Shown here piece after piece: positions 1-7,819 of a stretch of DNA of 11,336 nucleotides; the stretch's first letter is position 1, and every line of letters starts with the position of its first letter. The DNA comes from Planctomycetota bacterium. Lineage in GTDB: Bacteria > Planctomycetota > Phycisphaerae > WQYP01. The notes under the pieces are model-generated. The model saw only the letters and a program-made list of their open reading frames with translations. It had not been told where the DNA came from and made no database searches. Location: NCBI GenBank assembly GCA_021826605.1, contig JAKAZF010000035.1, forward strand, positions 1-11,336, given 5' to 3'. A program made the translations under genes and the position numbers.

Positions 1-360
1 CTTAAAAAGCGCGATAAACGCCAGTGTGCGATGGTAAGGCAAGCGAGCGGTGGTGACGTAATAATCAATCAGAGATGGATTTTCGAGTATCAATCCGTCC
101 GAACGTGGAATATCATTGAACACCGCACGACCATCGCTCAAGGCCAGGAGGTCAGAGAGGGTGGGATTTTTGGCGTTAATACCGGCCGACCGCAACACGG
201 CGCGCTGCGACGAGGAGAGAGTGACCGCGGTTTTAACCCGGGGGATTTGCGGTATTGCGAAGGTGGTAAAGGAATCGAACACGTTGGTGGTAACGGGCCC
301 GGATGCCTGCAAATCCAAATAATACTTTTGGGATGACGTAACGCCGGGAGAAAGGACGGT
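1..360 (-). pseudogene. In-frame continuation of the tpsA exoprotein beyond its TGA (runs off the left edge)
   Basis: Reading the minus strand straight on from the TGA at 361-363, the same frame has 120 sense codons and no stop down to position 1. The translation looks like real protein, with segments such as SSQKYYLDLQ, NVFDSFTTFAIPQIP, AVLRSAGINAKNPTLSDLLA and LIDYYVTTARLPYHRT, and the codons favour G/C at third positions. There is no ATG in this stretch, and no Shine-Dalgarno sequence precedes the possible TTG or GTG starts. A separate gene beginning here is therefore less likely than the original C-terminal part of the exoprotein cut off by a nonsense codon. The true end lies outside the window. 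The alternatives are a separate gene with a non-ATG start, a sequencing error at the TGA, or readthrough. I recognise no domain in the piece. Confidence 0.6.
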
Positions 361-363
361 TCA
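361..363 (-). other. In-frame TGA that appears premature in tpsA
   Basis: The visible tpsA frame ends in Gly-Asp-Leu-Asp and then TGA. The next 120 codons in the same frame are open and protein-like. One transition from CGA (Arg) or TGG (Trp) would produce this codon. No obvious stem-loop of SECIS type follows, and no frameshift is involved. Confidence 0.6.
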
Positions 364-3300
364 ATCAAGATCGCCGGCCGTTAACCCACCTGCACCGGCA
401 TTAAATACATGAACCGTGTAGCCGGGAATTAATCCCCCACCGGTCGGCGTGGCAAACTGCGGATAGGGTGGCCCGCCGGGGGTCGCCGCCGGAAGTGGCA
501 CCGGCATGGACGAAAAGTTGATATTTCCTGCGACCACATCCACCCCATCGGGCTTGGTTTGTGAATTGCTGTGTAATCCACGGGGAGTCAGCAGCGAGCC
601 AAACCCGCGCGTAAGCATATTAATGGTCGGTGCGGTAACCGTCAGATTGCCAAGTACATTCAGATCACCGAGATCAACGGTGGAACCGGATATTGCCAGT
701 GAGCCTAGGCTTGTCCATTTTTGATCACGGCCCATGGTGACAACGCCACCATTTATGCTCACGGAGCCACCGCCAGTTGAGACGATGGTGGCGGCATCCG
801 GCACGGCGGCACCCAGGCCCGGCACGATTGGAGAATTGGGATTAAGCAGTACCGTGCCACCACTGACATTATCATTGATGGCCAATAATGATGTCGGGCG
901 GAAATCAAAATTGGTTATCCCGAAGGGGCCAATCATAAGTTGGTTGCTATCTTCCAGAAGCACCTGCCCGCTGGCACGTATGCTCCCATTAACGGTTACA
1001 TTGTCGCCCTCAATGGTGACGTTGCCGGCATCGGATATTGATCCAATCGTCGCATTGGAGATGACATCGGAGGATGTTGTCCCACCGGACGGCTCGGCGG
1101 TAAGTGTGCTGCCATTTTGCAAATCGAGCTTACCCGCCAGAGTCAGCGGTCCTCCGGAATTGGTATACAGCAGCGAGTTAAGCAGTGAAAGATCACCATT
1201 GTTATTAATTGTCGATCCAAGGTTTAACGTGCCGAGTTTGGAAAGGATTGTACCTTGACCGATGGTCAGCCCCTGGAGATTGAAATAGGAAGCAGAACCA
1301 TTGCCAATCACACCATCGACGCCGCCTCCCTGATTGAGCGCGAGCCTGTCGCCGGGTTCGTTGATATCGCCCGCCAGTTGTATGCCCGCACTGCCTGAGG
1401 CACCGCTGTCTGTGAGTGTCGTATCGCCATTAAGTATCATGGAGCCGTCGAATATCTGCCCCAGTGAGGTGGTGACGGCATTTCCATTGGGGAGTGCGAT
1501 CGTTCGGCCGCTGATATTGATACCGCCCGGGGTAATGCCGGTGGTCAAATCGACGGTATCGGTCGGCGCTGATACGGTGAGGATGGATGAGCCAATGATG
1601 CCTTGAAACGAGAGCACGCCGCCGGAGACATCCTGCAGCGTGGTGGGCGCAAGGACATTGATTGTGCCGGTGTAAGTTTGACCCGCGGTCGTTTCGATGG
1701 TTCCACCATTGAGGTTGATGGTTGCGGGATCGGTGGCAACGGAGAACGATTTAACTTGGATGCTTTGTCCGGGTGATCCGAGGTTTACATTAATTCCGCT
1801 GCCCCTCTGAACGATATTCAATGATTCGCCGGTCCCTGTCAGCGGGCCGAGAATATTAATGCCGGTTGAGCCGGTGTTGCCCTCATCGGTCAGGGTGGTG
1901 TTGCTGCCGATGGCAACGGCCCCATTGTAGGTTTGGCCGAGGGCTGTCAGGATGGAACCGCCATCGATGTTCAAGATGGATCCATTGCTGACATTGACGA
2001 CCAATGACCCGAGTGGTGCACTCGTGGAACCGATAGCATTTAACAGATTGATGGCTCCGCCGCCGCTGTTGGTGATGGTCAGCGTTGATGATGTGCCGGG
2101 TGTAATTTCGGAATTAATATTAATACTCCCCGAGCCGGTATTCTCCAGCAGCACCGGACCACCGCCGAGTACCAGCGTGCCGGTATATGATTGCGCATTG
2201 CTGGATGTTCCGCTGGTAACGATGCTGCCCAGAATATTCACAATACCATTGATGGAAAGTGATCCCAGCGAAATGGATTGACCGGAGGCCCCCAGAACCA
2301 GATCACTGTTTGGTGCCGACAGGCTCAGATTGGCCCCCGTGAGATCATTTTGGCCGGTAAGCGAGATGACGGGGCTAACGGCGCTGGCGGAGCCGGTATA
2401 AAAGATACTGTAAGGCATCTGGTTAAGCGAAGTCGATGCGACAACGGATTCGGAGCCGAAGAGTGGCGAAGTGACGGTAACAAATTGATTTAATGTGGGA
2501 AGATTGCCGTCGGTAATGGGCGATGCCTGCGACACGGAAAAACTGGTTGGCAACTTATTTATTTCGGAGAAGGTAAAAAAGGAAAAATTCGCTGGATAAC
2601 CCGTGAATTGAGCGTACGGGCTTTGAAGTGCAATCGACCCGGCGGATCCGGTGGCGGTGAAACTCTGGCTATTGGCTGCGATAATGAACGGGCTGCTTCC
2701 GCCGGTCGTTATCGCATCTGCGGCTGAATCTGAACTCGTCAGCGCGATTGATTGCGCGGAAAGATTGCCTCCGAGTGTAATGGCTCCGCCAGCCTGCACT
2801 GTAAGTGCCGCCAGGCCACCGGATACCAATTGTTGGGCACCGCCACTGAAGTTGACGTTGCTTGTGGCGTTGACGCTGAGAGTCGATGAGTTACCAGTGG
2901 TCAACGTGCCGATAAATGCCATCGCCGTGCCCGAGAGCGTGGTGTTTTTATTAACGTTGATGGTGCCCGTGTAGGTCTGATTGCCCGATCCGGTAACGCT
3001 TCCACCGCTGAGGTCAATTGTATCAGCCGTGACATCGAGGTTGTAACCACCCGTCGCGACAGCATTATTTAGCGTTACCGCGCCTGAGCCACCATTCAGG
3101 CCGACATCCTGGGATAGCGTGACAGGCCCGGTGTAAGTTTGCCCGGAACTGGTAAAGATGTTGGCTCCGCCAAGTTGAATACCACCGGTGGGCGAATTGA
3201 CGGTTAATGTCGCTAAGGGGCTTGTAGTACTGCCGATAGTTGATGCCAGCGTGATCGGCCCGGAACCTGATTCGGTGAGTGTAAATGCGGTGCTCGAACC

Positions 3301-6300
3301 GCTTACACCCGCCCCATGAAGCGCAATTCCAATCGCACTGTTATCGCTGAGCGTTACTTGCCCGGAACTTGGCAGATTGATGGCCGGAGAATTCGCACCT
3401 ACGCCCGAAAAGGTCTGGCCGTTGGTTGTCGTAATTGCATTATCAATATTGATGGCAGTAGCTGCGTTGACCGCCAGGCTTTTGACATTCAGTGCGCCGG
3501 TGACGCCGAGCGTTACATATCCGCCATCCGACGTGAGGGCCAGCGCAGTGGTAGCAGGCACCGTGGCTCCACTGTCAACAATCACATTGCCGCCGGTGGA
3601 TTCCAATGCCAGTGCATTTGCGGAAAATATCGGCAAGTCGGCATCCGTTATGGTGCTGAATTGCTTGAGTGAAATTGACGTCGCCGATGTGGAAGCACTG
3701 GAACCTAGTAATTCAACAAGGCCTGTGTTAAAGCCGAGGCTGGCACCCGAACCGCTGGCGGTGTAGCTTTGAACGGGAGAAAAAATGGTTACCGTTCCGC
3801 CGCTTGTGTTTGTGATGGGCGTGGACACCGGATCATCCGATAAGAGGGCAATTTGGCCAACGTTGACCAACGAACTTCCGATCTCGATAAGTCCGTCCGC
3901 GTTTGTGGCCGAAAACGTGCCTAAAGTCGGCTGGCCCGGTATAGAGCCTATGGCACCGCTAAGATCAATGGTACCGCTGCCGTTTTCCTTTACTGCCAAT
4001 GAGCCGTTGGGGGCACCCTTGATTGCTCCGAGCTTTATTCCATTGATACCGTTATCCTGTAATGACACGCTTTGATTTGCAGCAATCGAAATGGGCGAAT
4101 TAAAAATCTGTCCGGCAGTGGTGGCGATGGTTCCATTTCCGGCAAATGCGGTGCTGCCGGTAACGGTCAACGATCCGAGGGCAATTGAATTGGTTGTTGT
4201 CGTGGGCAAGGTAACCGTGCCCGAACCCGCTTCGTCGAGCGTCAAATCTGCTCCGGCACTGTTAACGATCTGCGCAATTGAAATGCCAGCAAGGGAATTA
4301 TCAGAAAGCAGAACTGCACCGCCTTCCAACTGGAGAGAAGTATTAAACTGCTGCCCGTCAGTGGTTGAAATTGAATTGACGCCAGCGGCCAGAATCGTCG
4401 GCCCGGTCAACTTGAGTGCCGTAACGCCGGAGATATTTCCATTGAGATTAATGCTTTGAGTCGAACCGGATTCATCCACCGTCAAGGAGTGACTATTTCC
4501 TGTTACCGCCCCGACAGATATCCCGTTACCTGCCGTTCCCGAATCGGTCAACGTCGTATCCGAACCGAGTGAGATGGCACCGAAAGACATCGACTGCGAA
4601 GTGGTGAATGCGCTGGCAGCGGAGCCGAATATTGATGACCCGGTGACGGAAAGTGATTGGACATCCACGTTGCCGTCGAACTGGATGTCACCCGTAACCC
4701 CTTCGGAGATATTCAGTGATGATGTAGAGCCAGTGACAGTCCCCGATAAGAGAACATTGGATGAGCTGTTATCGCTAAGGGAATTGGTTCCCGAAAGGAT
4801 TATGGGGCCTGCGAGGCTTATCCCCCCGGAGGATGTGATTGAGGCATTATTGAGCGTGATGTTGCCACCATGGGTAGCAGCAATAAAATTATCCAACGGA
4901 CTTGACGATGAACCGACCGGTCCGGCGATAGAGATGCTGCCGGTACCATTTTCAGTGGCGGAAACGCCAGCACCATTTGCAGTAGTTATTCCATCAATGG
5001 ATATTCCATCCGCGCTATTATCGGCAAGCACCAGTGAATTATTTGCCACCAGCGGGCCATTAATCGTCAGCCCGGCACCTGTGCTGATGCTGTTATTAAG
5101 CTGAAGCGTGCCGCCGGTGCCAGCGGTAAAACTGCCGGTGGTGGAAAATGTCGAGACTGATCCTGTTGATGGAAAATTATTAAATACAAACACTGGCCCG
5201 GCGTTGCCCGACGGATTAAGCGACAAATTCGACGCACTGGTCAGTATTGCATTCCCGCCCGCACCACCGCCCGAGCCGCCATTGGTGCCACCCACAACGG
5301 CAGAATTACCGGAAAAATAAAGGGCAATGGGTCCGCTGGCATCACTGATTCCCGCCCCCCCCGCTCCGCCCGCAAAGCCATTCAATCCGCTGCCACCCGC
5401 GCCACCGCTGATGTTGATGGTTCCCGCCGATGCAGTGGAACCACCTATGGTAATGCCCCCGCCAACTGATGCACCCGCCCCACCGGCCGAACCGTTTACC
5501 GTAGTGGCATTCCCACCTGCGCCGCCGCTGATTGTTACCGTCGACGGCACGGCGGTGTCTATTGCAAGGCTGCCAGCGCCGGTGTGCACGGCGTCGCCCC
5601 CAACTACCGTGCCCCCCTGTCCGCCAGTTAATGTTACGGAACCTCCGTTAACGGAGAATGTTGCGTTCCCGCCGCATGTATGTATCATTGCCGCAGGCGC
5701 AGCAGTTCCTGTACCAGCTATTCCCACAACAGAGATGTTGCCACTTCCAGTGCTCTCGGCGGTGAAATATCCGCCGCCGGTTTGAACGGGTGCGTCCAGA
5801 ACGACGGCCTGATTTCCGGAGGACTTTCCACCTGCCACAAGGCTGAGGTTAATCTGCGAAGCACCGAACGGAGCTATTGATTCATTATCAGCGATGTATC
5901 CACTGGAAGACGTCACATTAAGTGTGGTACTACCTGCCGAGGAATTGCTGTAGCTGTTGGTTAAAGCATCACCGCCGCCACTGGCACCCAACGCAATACC
6001 CCCCCCCGCCGTTTCCTGCATGGTAACGGTGCCTGATGCAAGGTTCATGGATCCCTGATACGACTGCCCCCCACCCGACGTGTAAATGCTGGAGGACAAA
6101 TTGATAGACTTTGCAGCGGCATCAATCGTCACTCCGCCGAGAGGATTGGTGGAGAGCCCCAGGCCCGCATTGACACTGATGGGTCCCGTGGCTCCAGACG
6201 ATAATTGCAGAGTTACGTCCAGCGTTGAAGAATTTCCAGTTGGGTCAATATCGCTATTAATTTCAATTGCCGACCCGGTAAGCGTCAGCGTCTCGGCATT

Positions 6301-7800
6301 GCTCGATTCTATTACAGGGTTGATGGGAGAAGGGTTCGTGGAAGAACCAAGTTCCAATACCCCCAAGGCCGTAACTGACACGTCCACACCACTGTTTGCG
6401 TGCCCGGAAGTCCCCGCCAAGGCAGTGTTGATGGTGCCGACATCAACCCAATAGGAAGCGGTTGAATTTGGCGTGGAATAGGTGAGCGGTTTCGTACTCG
6501 TGGAGGCCAGCGCGGTGTAGCCACTGGAGGGCTGACTGCTGCTGATGAGAAGATTGACGGGATCGAGCTGCCATAGCCCGGCATGGCCACCACCCGCCCC
6601 ACCGCTGCTGATGACCGCACCTGAGGCTACCGATAATGCATGCCCGGACGTATCAATGAAGCCACCCGCACCGGACACCAGCGCCGAAGCGTCAATTACA
6701 GTTTGGCTGCCGATGCGATCGGTCAGGGCGGCATCCCGGTAGCCATCAGCGGATGTCGGACTTGGCACAGCCCCGATTAAGATTGTTCCACCTCCACCGG
6801 GACCATCGGCAGTGATTTGCGCGGGCGCGGTGGATAATGCCCCGGTATTATCTGGTTTAAATCCAATGGCAATGTGGCCAGCCTGAATGCCAATATCTCC
6901 GCCCCGTTGGCCCGATGTATTGGTTGAAGCATCAACATGGCCGCTCACGAGTGCTACCGACTTTGCGCCCGCGGCCTGAATCTGAATTTGCGTCGCATGA
7001 AGCGTGCCGGAATTCATGATGCCTAGTGCCAGGGCACTGCCGGCACATACCAGTTGATCGCTTTGGGCGACGGCCTGCCGGGCCGTGCGGTTAGCGTCGC
7101 CCGCCGAACCCGCCGGCGTGGGGGATTCGGCGGCTGCATCGGATAGTTTGACCGTTATGAGGCCGCCAATTCGCGTCAGATAAACATCCTTGGCGGAGGC
7201 GAGAATAATAGAGCCATCAGGTGCGTTGATTGAACCATCATTGATAACACTTGCACCGAGAAGACTCACAGCGCCGGCGTTGATTTTCCCCAAGTTGGCG
7301 ACGGCTCCGCTCAGGCTGGTGAAGTGATCTACACCGGAGAGAAAGTTGGCATTACTTAAATGACCGGCGGCAGCGTACAAATCACCCACATTCACCACGG
7401 AGTGCGGACCAAAAATAACGCCGGCGGGGTTCACCAGATATACGATGCCATTGGCGCGCAGAGCACCATCAATTTGAGATGGCACGTTGGTAACTACCCG
7501 ATTAAGCACCCGACTGGACGCATTGGGCTGCACAAAATCAACAGCCTGCCCCGTCGGTATGCTGAATTGGTTGTAGTTGATGATGGCATTGTTGGAAGCA
7601 TGGATGATCGTCGTGGCACCGGAGTGCGCAAATTGGGCAGACCCGGCCGCCACATTGGCCACACTGATTGGACCAAGGGCAAAACTGCTTTGAACGTGCA
7701 GCGTCAATGCCGCAGCCGTGGCCATCGCCAATACATGCCGTCTTCGCCGTTGTGACGATTTATCAGATGATTTGATTGGGTCTGCCCGCATGCGCTTCAT
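361..7800 (-). CDS. Giant TpsA exoprotein, filamentous haemagglutinin-like, TPS domain and beta-helix repeats
   Basis: This encodes a 2479-residue secreted two-partner-secretion cargo. The start at 7800 (MKRMRADPIKSS) is chosen because GGGAG lies 9 nt upstream and a signal peptide follows. The open frame extends to 7902 only by overlapping tpsB. Residues 1-41 form a long signal peptide: basic QRRRR stretch, hydrophobic core, likely cleavage after SSFA. Residues about 42-220 are the TPS domain (Haemagg_act family), with NQFSIPTGQAVDF and NPAGVIFG at about 124-131. A segment of DASALVSGAGGFIDTSG type leading to LWQLDP (about 370-416) is familiar from such exoproteins. A glycine-rich block occupies about 710-852. 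The rest is Ser/Thr/Gly/Asn-rich beta-helix repeat with very few Cys. By analogy with FhaA/HMW1 it would be exported by Sec, cross the outer membrane through the adjacent TpsB and act at the surface. Adhesion is the usual role of the family, but nothing here identifies a target. The TGA at 361-363 may be a premature stop. Confidence 0.9.
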   Translation of the reverse strand: MKRMRADPIKSSDKSSQRRRRHVLAMATAAALTLHVQSSFALGPISVANVAAGSAQFAHSGATTIIHASNNAIINYNQFSIPTGQAVDFVQPNASSRVLNRVVTNVPSQIDGALRANGIVYLVNPAGVIFGPHSVVNVGDLYAAAGHLSNANFLSGVDHFTSLSGAVANLGKINAGAVSLLGASVINDGSINAPDGSIILASAKDVYLTRIGGLITVKLSDAAAESPTPAGSAGDANRTARQAVAQSDQLVCAGSALALGIMNSGTLHATQIQIQAAGAKSVALVSGHVDASTNTSGQRGGDIGIQAGHIAIGFKPDNTGALSTAPAQITADGPGGGGTILIGAVPSPTSADGYRDAALTDRIGSQTVIDASALVSGAGGFIDTSGHALSVASGAVISSGGAGGGHAGLWQLDPVNLLISSSQPSSGYTALASTSTKPLTYSTPNSTASYWVDVGTINTALAGTSGHANSGVDVSVTALGVLELGSSTNPSPINPVIESSNAETLTLTGSAIEINSDIDPTGNSSTLDVTLQLSSGATGPISVNAGLGLSTNPLGGVTIDAAAKSINLSSSIYTSGGGQSYQGSMNLASGTVTMQETAGGGIALGASGGGDALTNSYSNSSAGSTTLNVTSSSGYIADNESIAPFGASQINLSLVAGGKSSGNQAVVLDAPVQTGGGYFTAESTGSGNISVVGIAGTGTAAPAAMIHTCGGNATFSVNGGSVTLTGGQGGTVVGGDAVHTGAGSLAIDTAVPSTVTISGGAGGNATTVNGSAGGAGASVGGGITIGGSTASAGTINISGGAGGSGLNGFAGGAGGAGISDASGPIALYFSGNSAVVGGTNGGSGGGAGGNAILTSASNLSLNPSGNAGPVFVFNNFPSTGSVSTFSTTGSFTAGTGGTLQLNNSISTGAGLTINGPLVANNSLVLADNSADGISIDGITTANGAGVSATENGTGSISIAGPVGSSSSPLDNFIAATHGGNITLNNASITSSGGISLAGPIILSGTNSLSDNSSSNVLLSGTVTGSTSSLNISEGVTGDIQFDGNVDVQSLSVTGSSIFGSAASAFTTSQSMSFGAISLGSDTTLTDSGTAGNGISVGAVTGNSHSLTVDESGSTQSINLNGNISGVTALKLTGPTILAAGVNSISTTDGQQFNTSLQLEGGAVLLSDNSLAGISIAQIVNSAGADLTLDEAGSGTVTLPTTTTNSIALGSLTVTGSTAFAGNGTIATTAGQIFNSPISIAANQSVSLQDNGINGIKLGAIKGAPNGSLAVKENGSGTIDLSGAIGSIPGQPTLGTFSATNADGLIEIGSSLVNVGQIALLSDDPVSTPITNTSGGTVTIFSPVQSYTASGSGASLGFNTGLVELLGSSASTSATSISLKQFSTITDADLPIFSANALALESTGGNVIVDSGATVPATTALALTSDGGYVTLGVTGALNVKSLAVNAATAINIDNAITTTNGQTFSGVGANSPAINLPSSGQVTLSDNSAIGIALHGAGVSGSSTAFTLTESGSGPITLASTIGSTTSPLATLTVNSPTGGIQLGGANIFTSSGQTYTGPVTLSQDVGLNGGSGAVTLNNAVATGGYNLDVTADTIDLSGGSVTGSGNQTYTGTINVNKNTTLSGTAMAFIGTLTTGNSSTLSVNATSNVNFSGGAQQLVSGGLAALTVQAGGAITLGGNLSAQSIALTSSDSAADAITTGGSSPFIIAANSQSFTATGSAGSIALQSPYAQFTGYPANFSFFTFSEINKLPTSFSVSQASPITDGNLPTLNQFVTVTSPLFGSESVVASTSLNQMPYSIFYTGSASAVSPVISLTGQNDLTGANLSLSAPNSDLVLGASGQSISLGSLSINGIVNILGSIVTSGTSSNAQSYTGTLVLGGGPVLLENTGSGSININSEITPGTSSTLTITNSGGGAINLLNAIGSTSAPLGSLVVNVSNGSILNIDGGSILTALGQTYNGAVAIGSNTTLTDEGNTGSTGINILGPLTGTGESLNIVQRGSGINVNLGSPGQSIQVKSFSVATDPATINLNGGTIETTAGQTYTGTINVLAPTTLQDVSGGVLSFQGIIGSSILTVSAPTDTVDLTTGITPGGINISGRTIALPNGNAVTTSLGQIFDGSMILNGDTTLTDSGASGSAGIQLAGDINEPGDRLALNQGGGVDGVIGNGSASYFNLQGLTIGQGTILSKLGTLNLGSTINNNGDLSLLNSLLYTNSGGPLTLAGKLDLQNGSTLTAEPSGGTTSSDVISNATIGSISDAGNVTIEGDNVTVNGSIRASGQVLLEDSNQLMIGPFGITNFDFRPTSLLAINDNVSGGTVLLNPNSPIVPGLGAAVPDAATIVSTGGGSVSINGGVVTMGRDQKWTSLGSLAISGSTVDLGDLNVLGNLTVTAPTINMLTRGFGSLLTPRGLHSNSQTKPDGVDVVAGNINFSSMPVPLPAATPGGPPYPQFATPTGGGLIPGYTVHVFNAGAGGLTAGDLD
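1430..4800 (-). repeat. Irregular beta-helix repeat region of TpsA
   Basis: Degenerate modules of roughly 60-100 residues recur at the protein level. Each tends to contain a GQxY/F(T/N)G element followed by a hydrophobic strand, then TTLxDxG or LSDNS, a GI segment, an ESGSGxI or similar segment, and a linker such as IGSTTSPL or IGSTSAPL. Examples are DGQQFNTSL, AGQIFNSPI, NGQTFSGVG, SGQTYTGPV, NQTYTGTINV, LGQTYNGAV, AGQTYTGTINV and LGQIFDGSM, at about residues 1149 to 2110. An early member, GGQSYQGSM, lies near residue 576, outside this range. The copies are divergent at DNA level, so they are old protein repeats rather than recent tandem duplications. Such repeats are expected to stack as right-handed beta-helix coils. 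Confidence 0.65.
5245..5672 (-). repeat. Glycine-rich PGRS-like low-complexity block in TpsA
   Basis: About 140 residues are dominated by GGAGG and GGxGG runs, for example TISGGAGGNATTVNG, SAGGAGASVGGG, ISGGAGGSGLNGFAGGAGG and GGTNGGSGGGAGGNA. The composition resembles mycobacterial PE_PGRS sequence, and similar Gly-rich stretches occur in beta-helical exoproteins. It interrupts the more regular Ser/Thr/Asn-rich repeats. The homology is compositional only; I do not infer any relation to PE_PGRS. Confidence 0.7.
5999..6007 (-). repeat. Homopolymer tract of nine C (G9 in the coding strand of tpsA)
   Basis: Nine consecutive C on the plus strand read as GCG GGG GGG GGT, giving Ala598-Gly599-Gly600-Gly601 of TpsA. 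Runs of this length can gain or lose a base by slipped-strand mispairing. A change of one base would shift the frame and truncate the exoprotein at about one quarter of its length. Eight-base runs occur at 5355-5362 (tpsA) and 8087-8094 (tpsB). Confidence 0.9.
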
Positions 7801-7809
7801 GGCTGCTGT

Positions 7810-7814
7810 CTCCC
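7810..7814 (-). promoter_or_regulatory. Shine-Dalgarno sequence of tpsA
   Basis: GGGAG on the minus strand lies 9 nt before the ATG at 7798-7800 and within the 19-nt gap after the tpsB stop codon. It is the main reason for choosing the start at 7800 over the longer upstream frame. It also indicates that tpsA is translated from the same mRNA as tpsB. Confidence 0.7.
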
Positions 7815-7819
7815 GTATT

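Noticed and set aside
361..363. Selenocysteine at the tpsA TGA
   Set aside because: No SECIS-like hairpin is evident just downstream, and a beta-helical exoprotein is not a known selenoprotein type.
138..368. Minus-strand 76-codon ORF with a TTG start overlapping the end of tpsA
   Set aside because: Its Pro/Arg/Ser-rich translation looks like an out-of-frame shadow. The frame that continues tpsA is much more protein-like over the same bases.
1430..4800. CRISPR or recent tandem DNA repeats in the repeated part of tpsA
   Set aside because: The repetition is at protein level, irregular in spacing and divergent at DNA level, with no uniform repeats and spacers.
4574..5785. Long plus-strand ORFs (for example 4574-5104 and 5327-5785)
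   Set aside because: They are antisense shadows of the tpsA frame, rich in Pro/Ala/Val/Ser because they read complements of Gly/Ser/Thr codons, with no domain or ribosome binding site.
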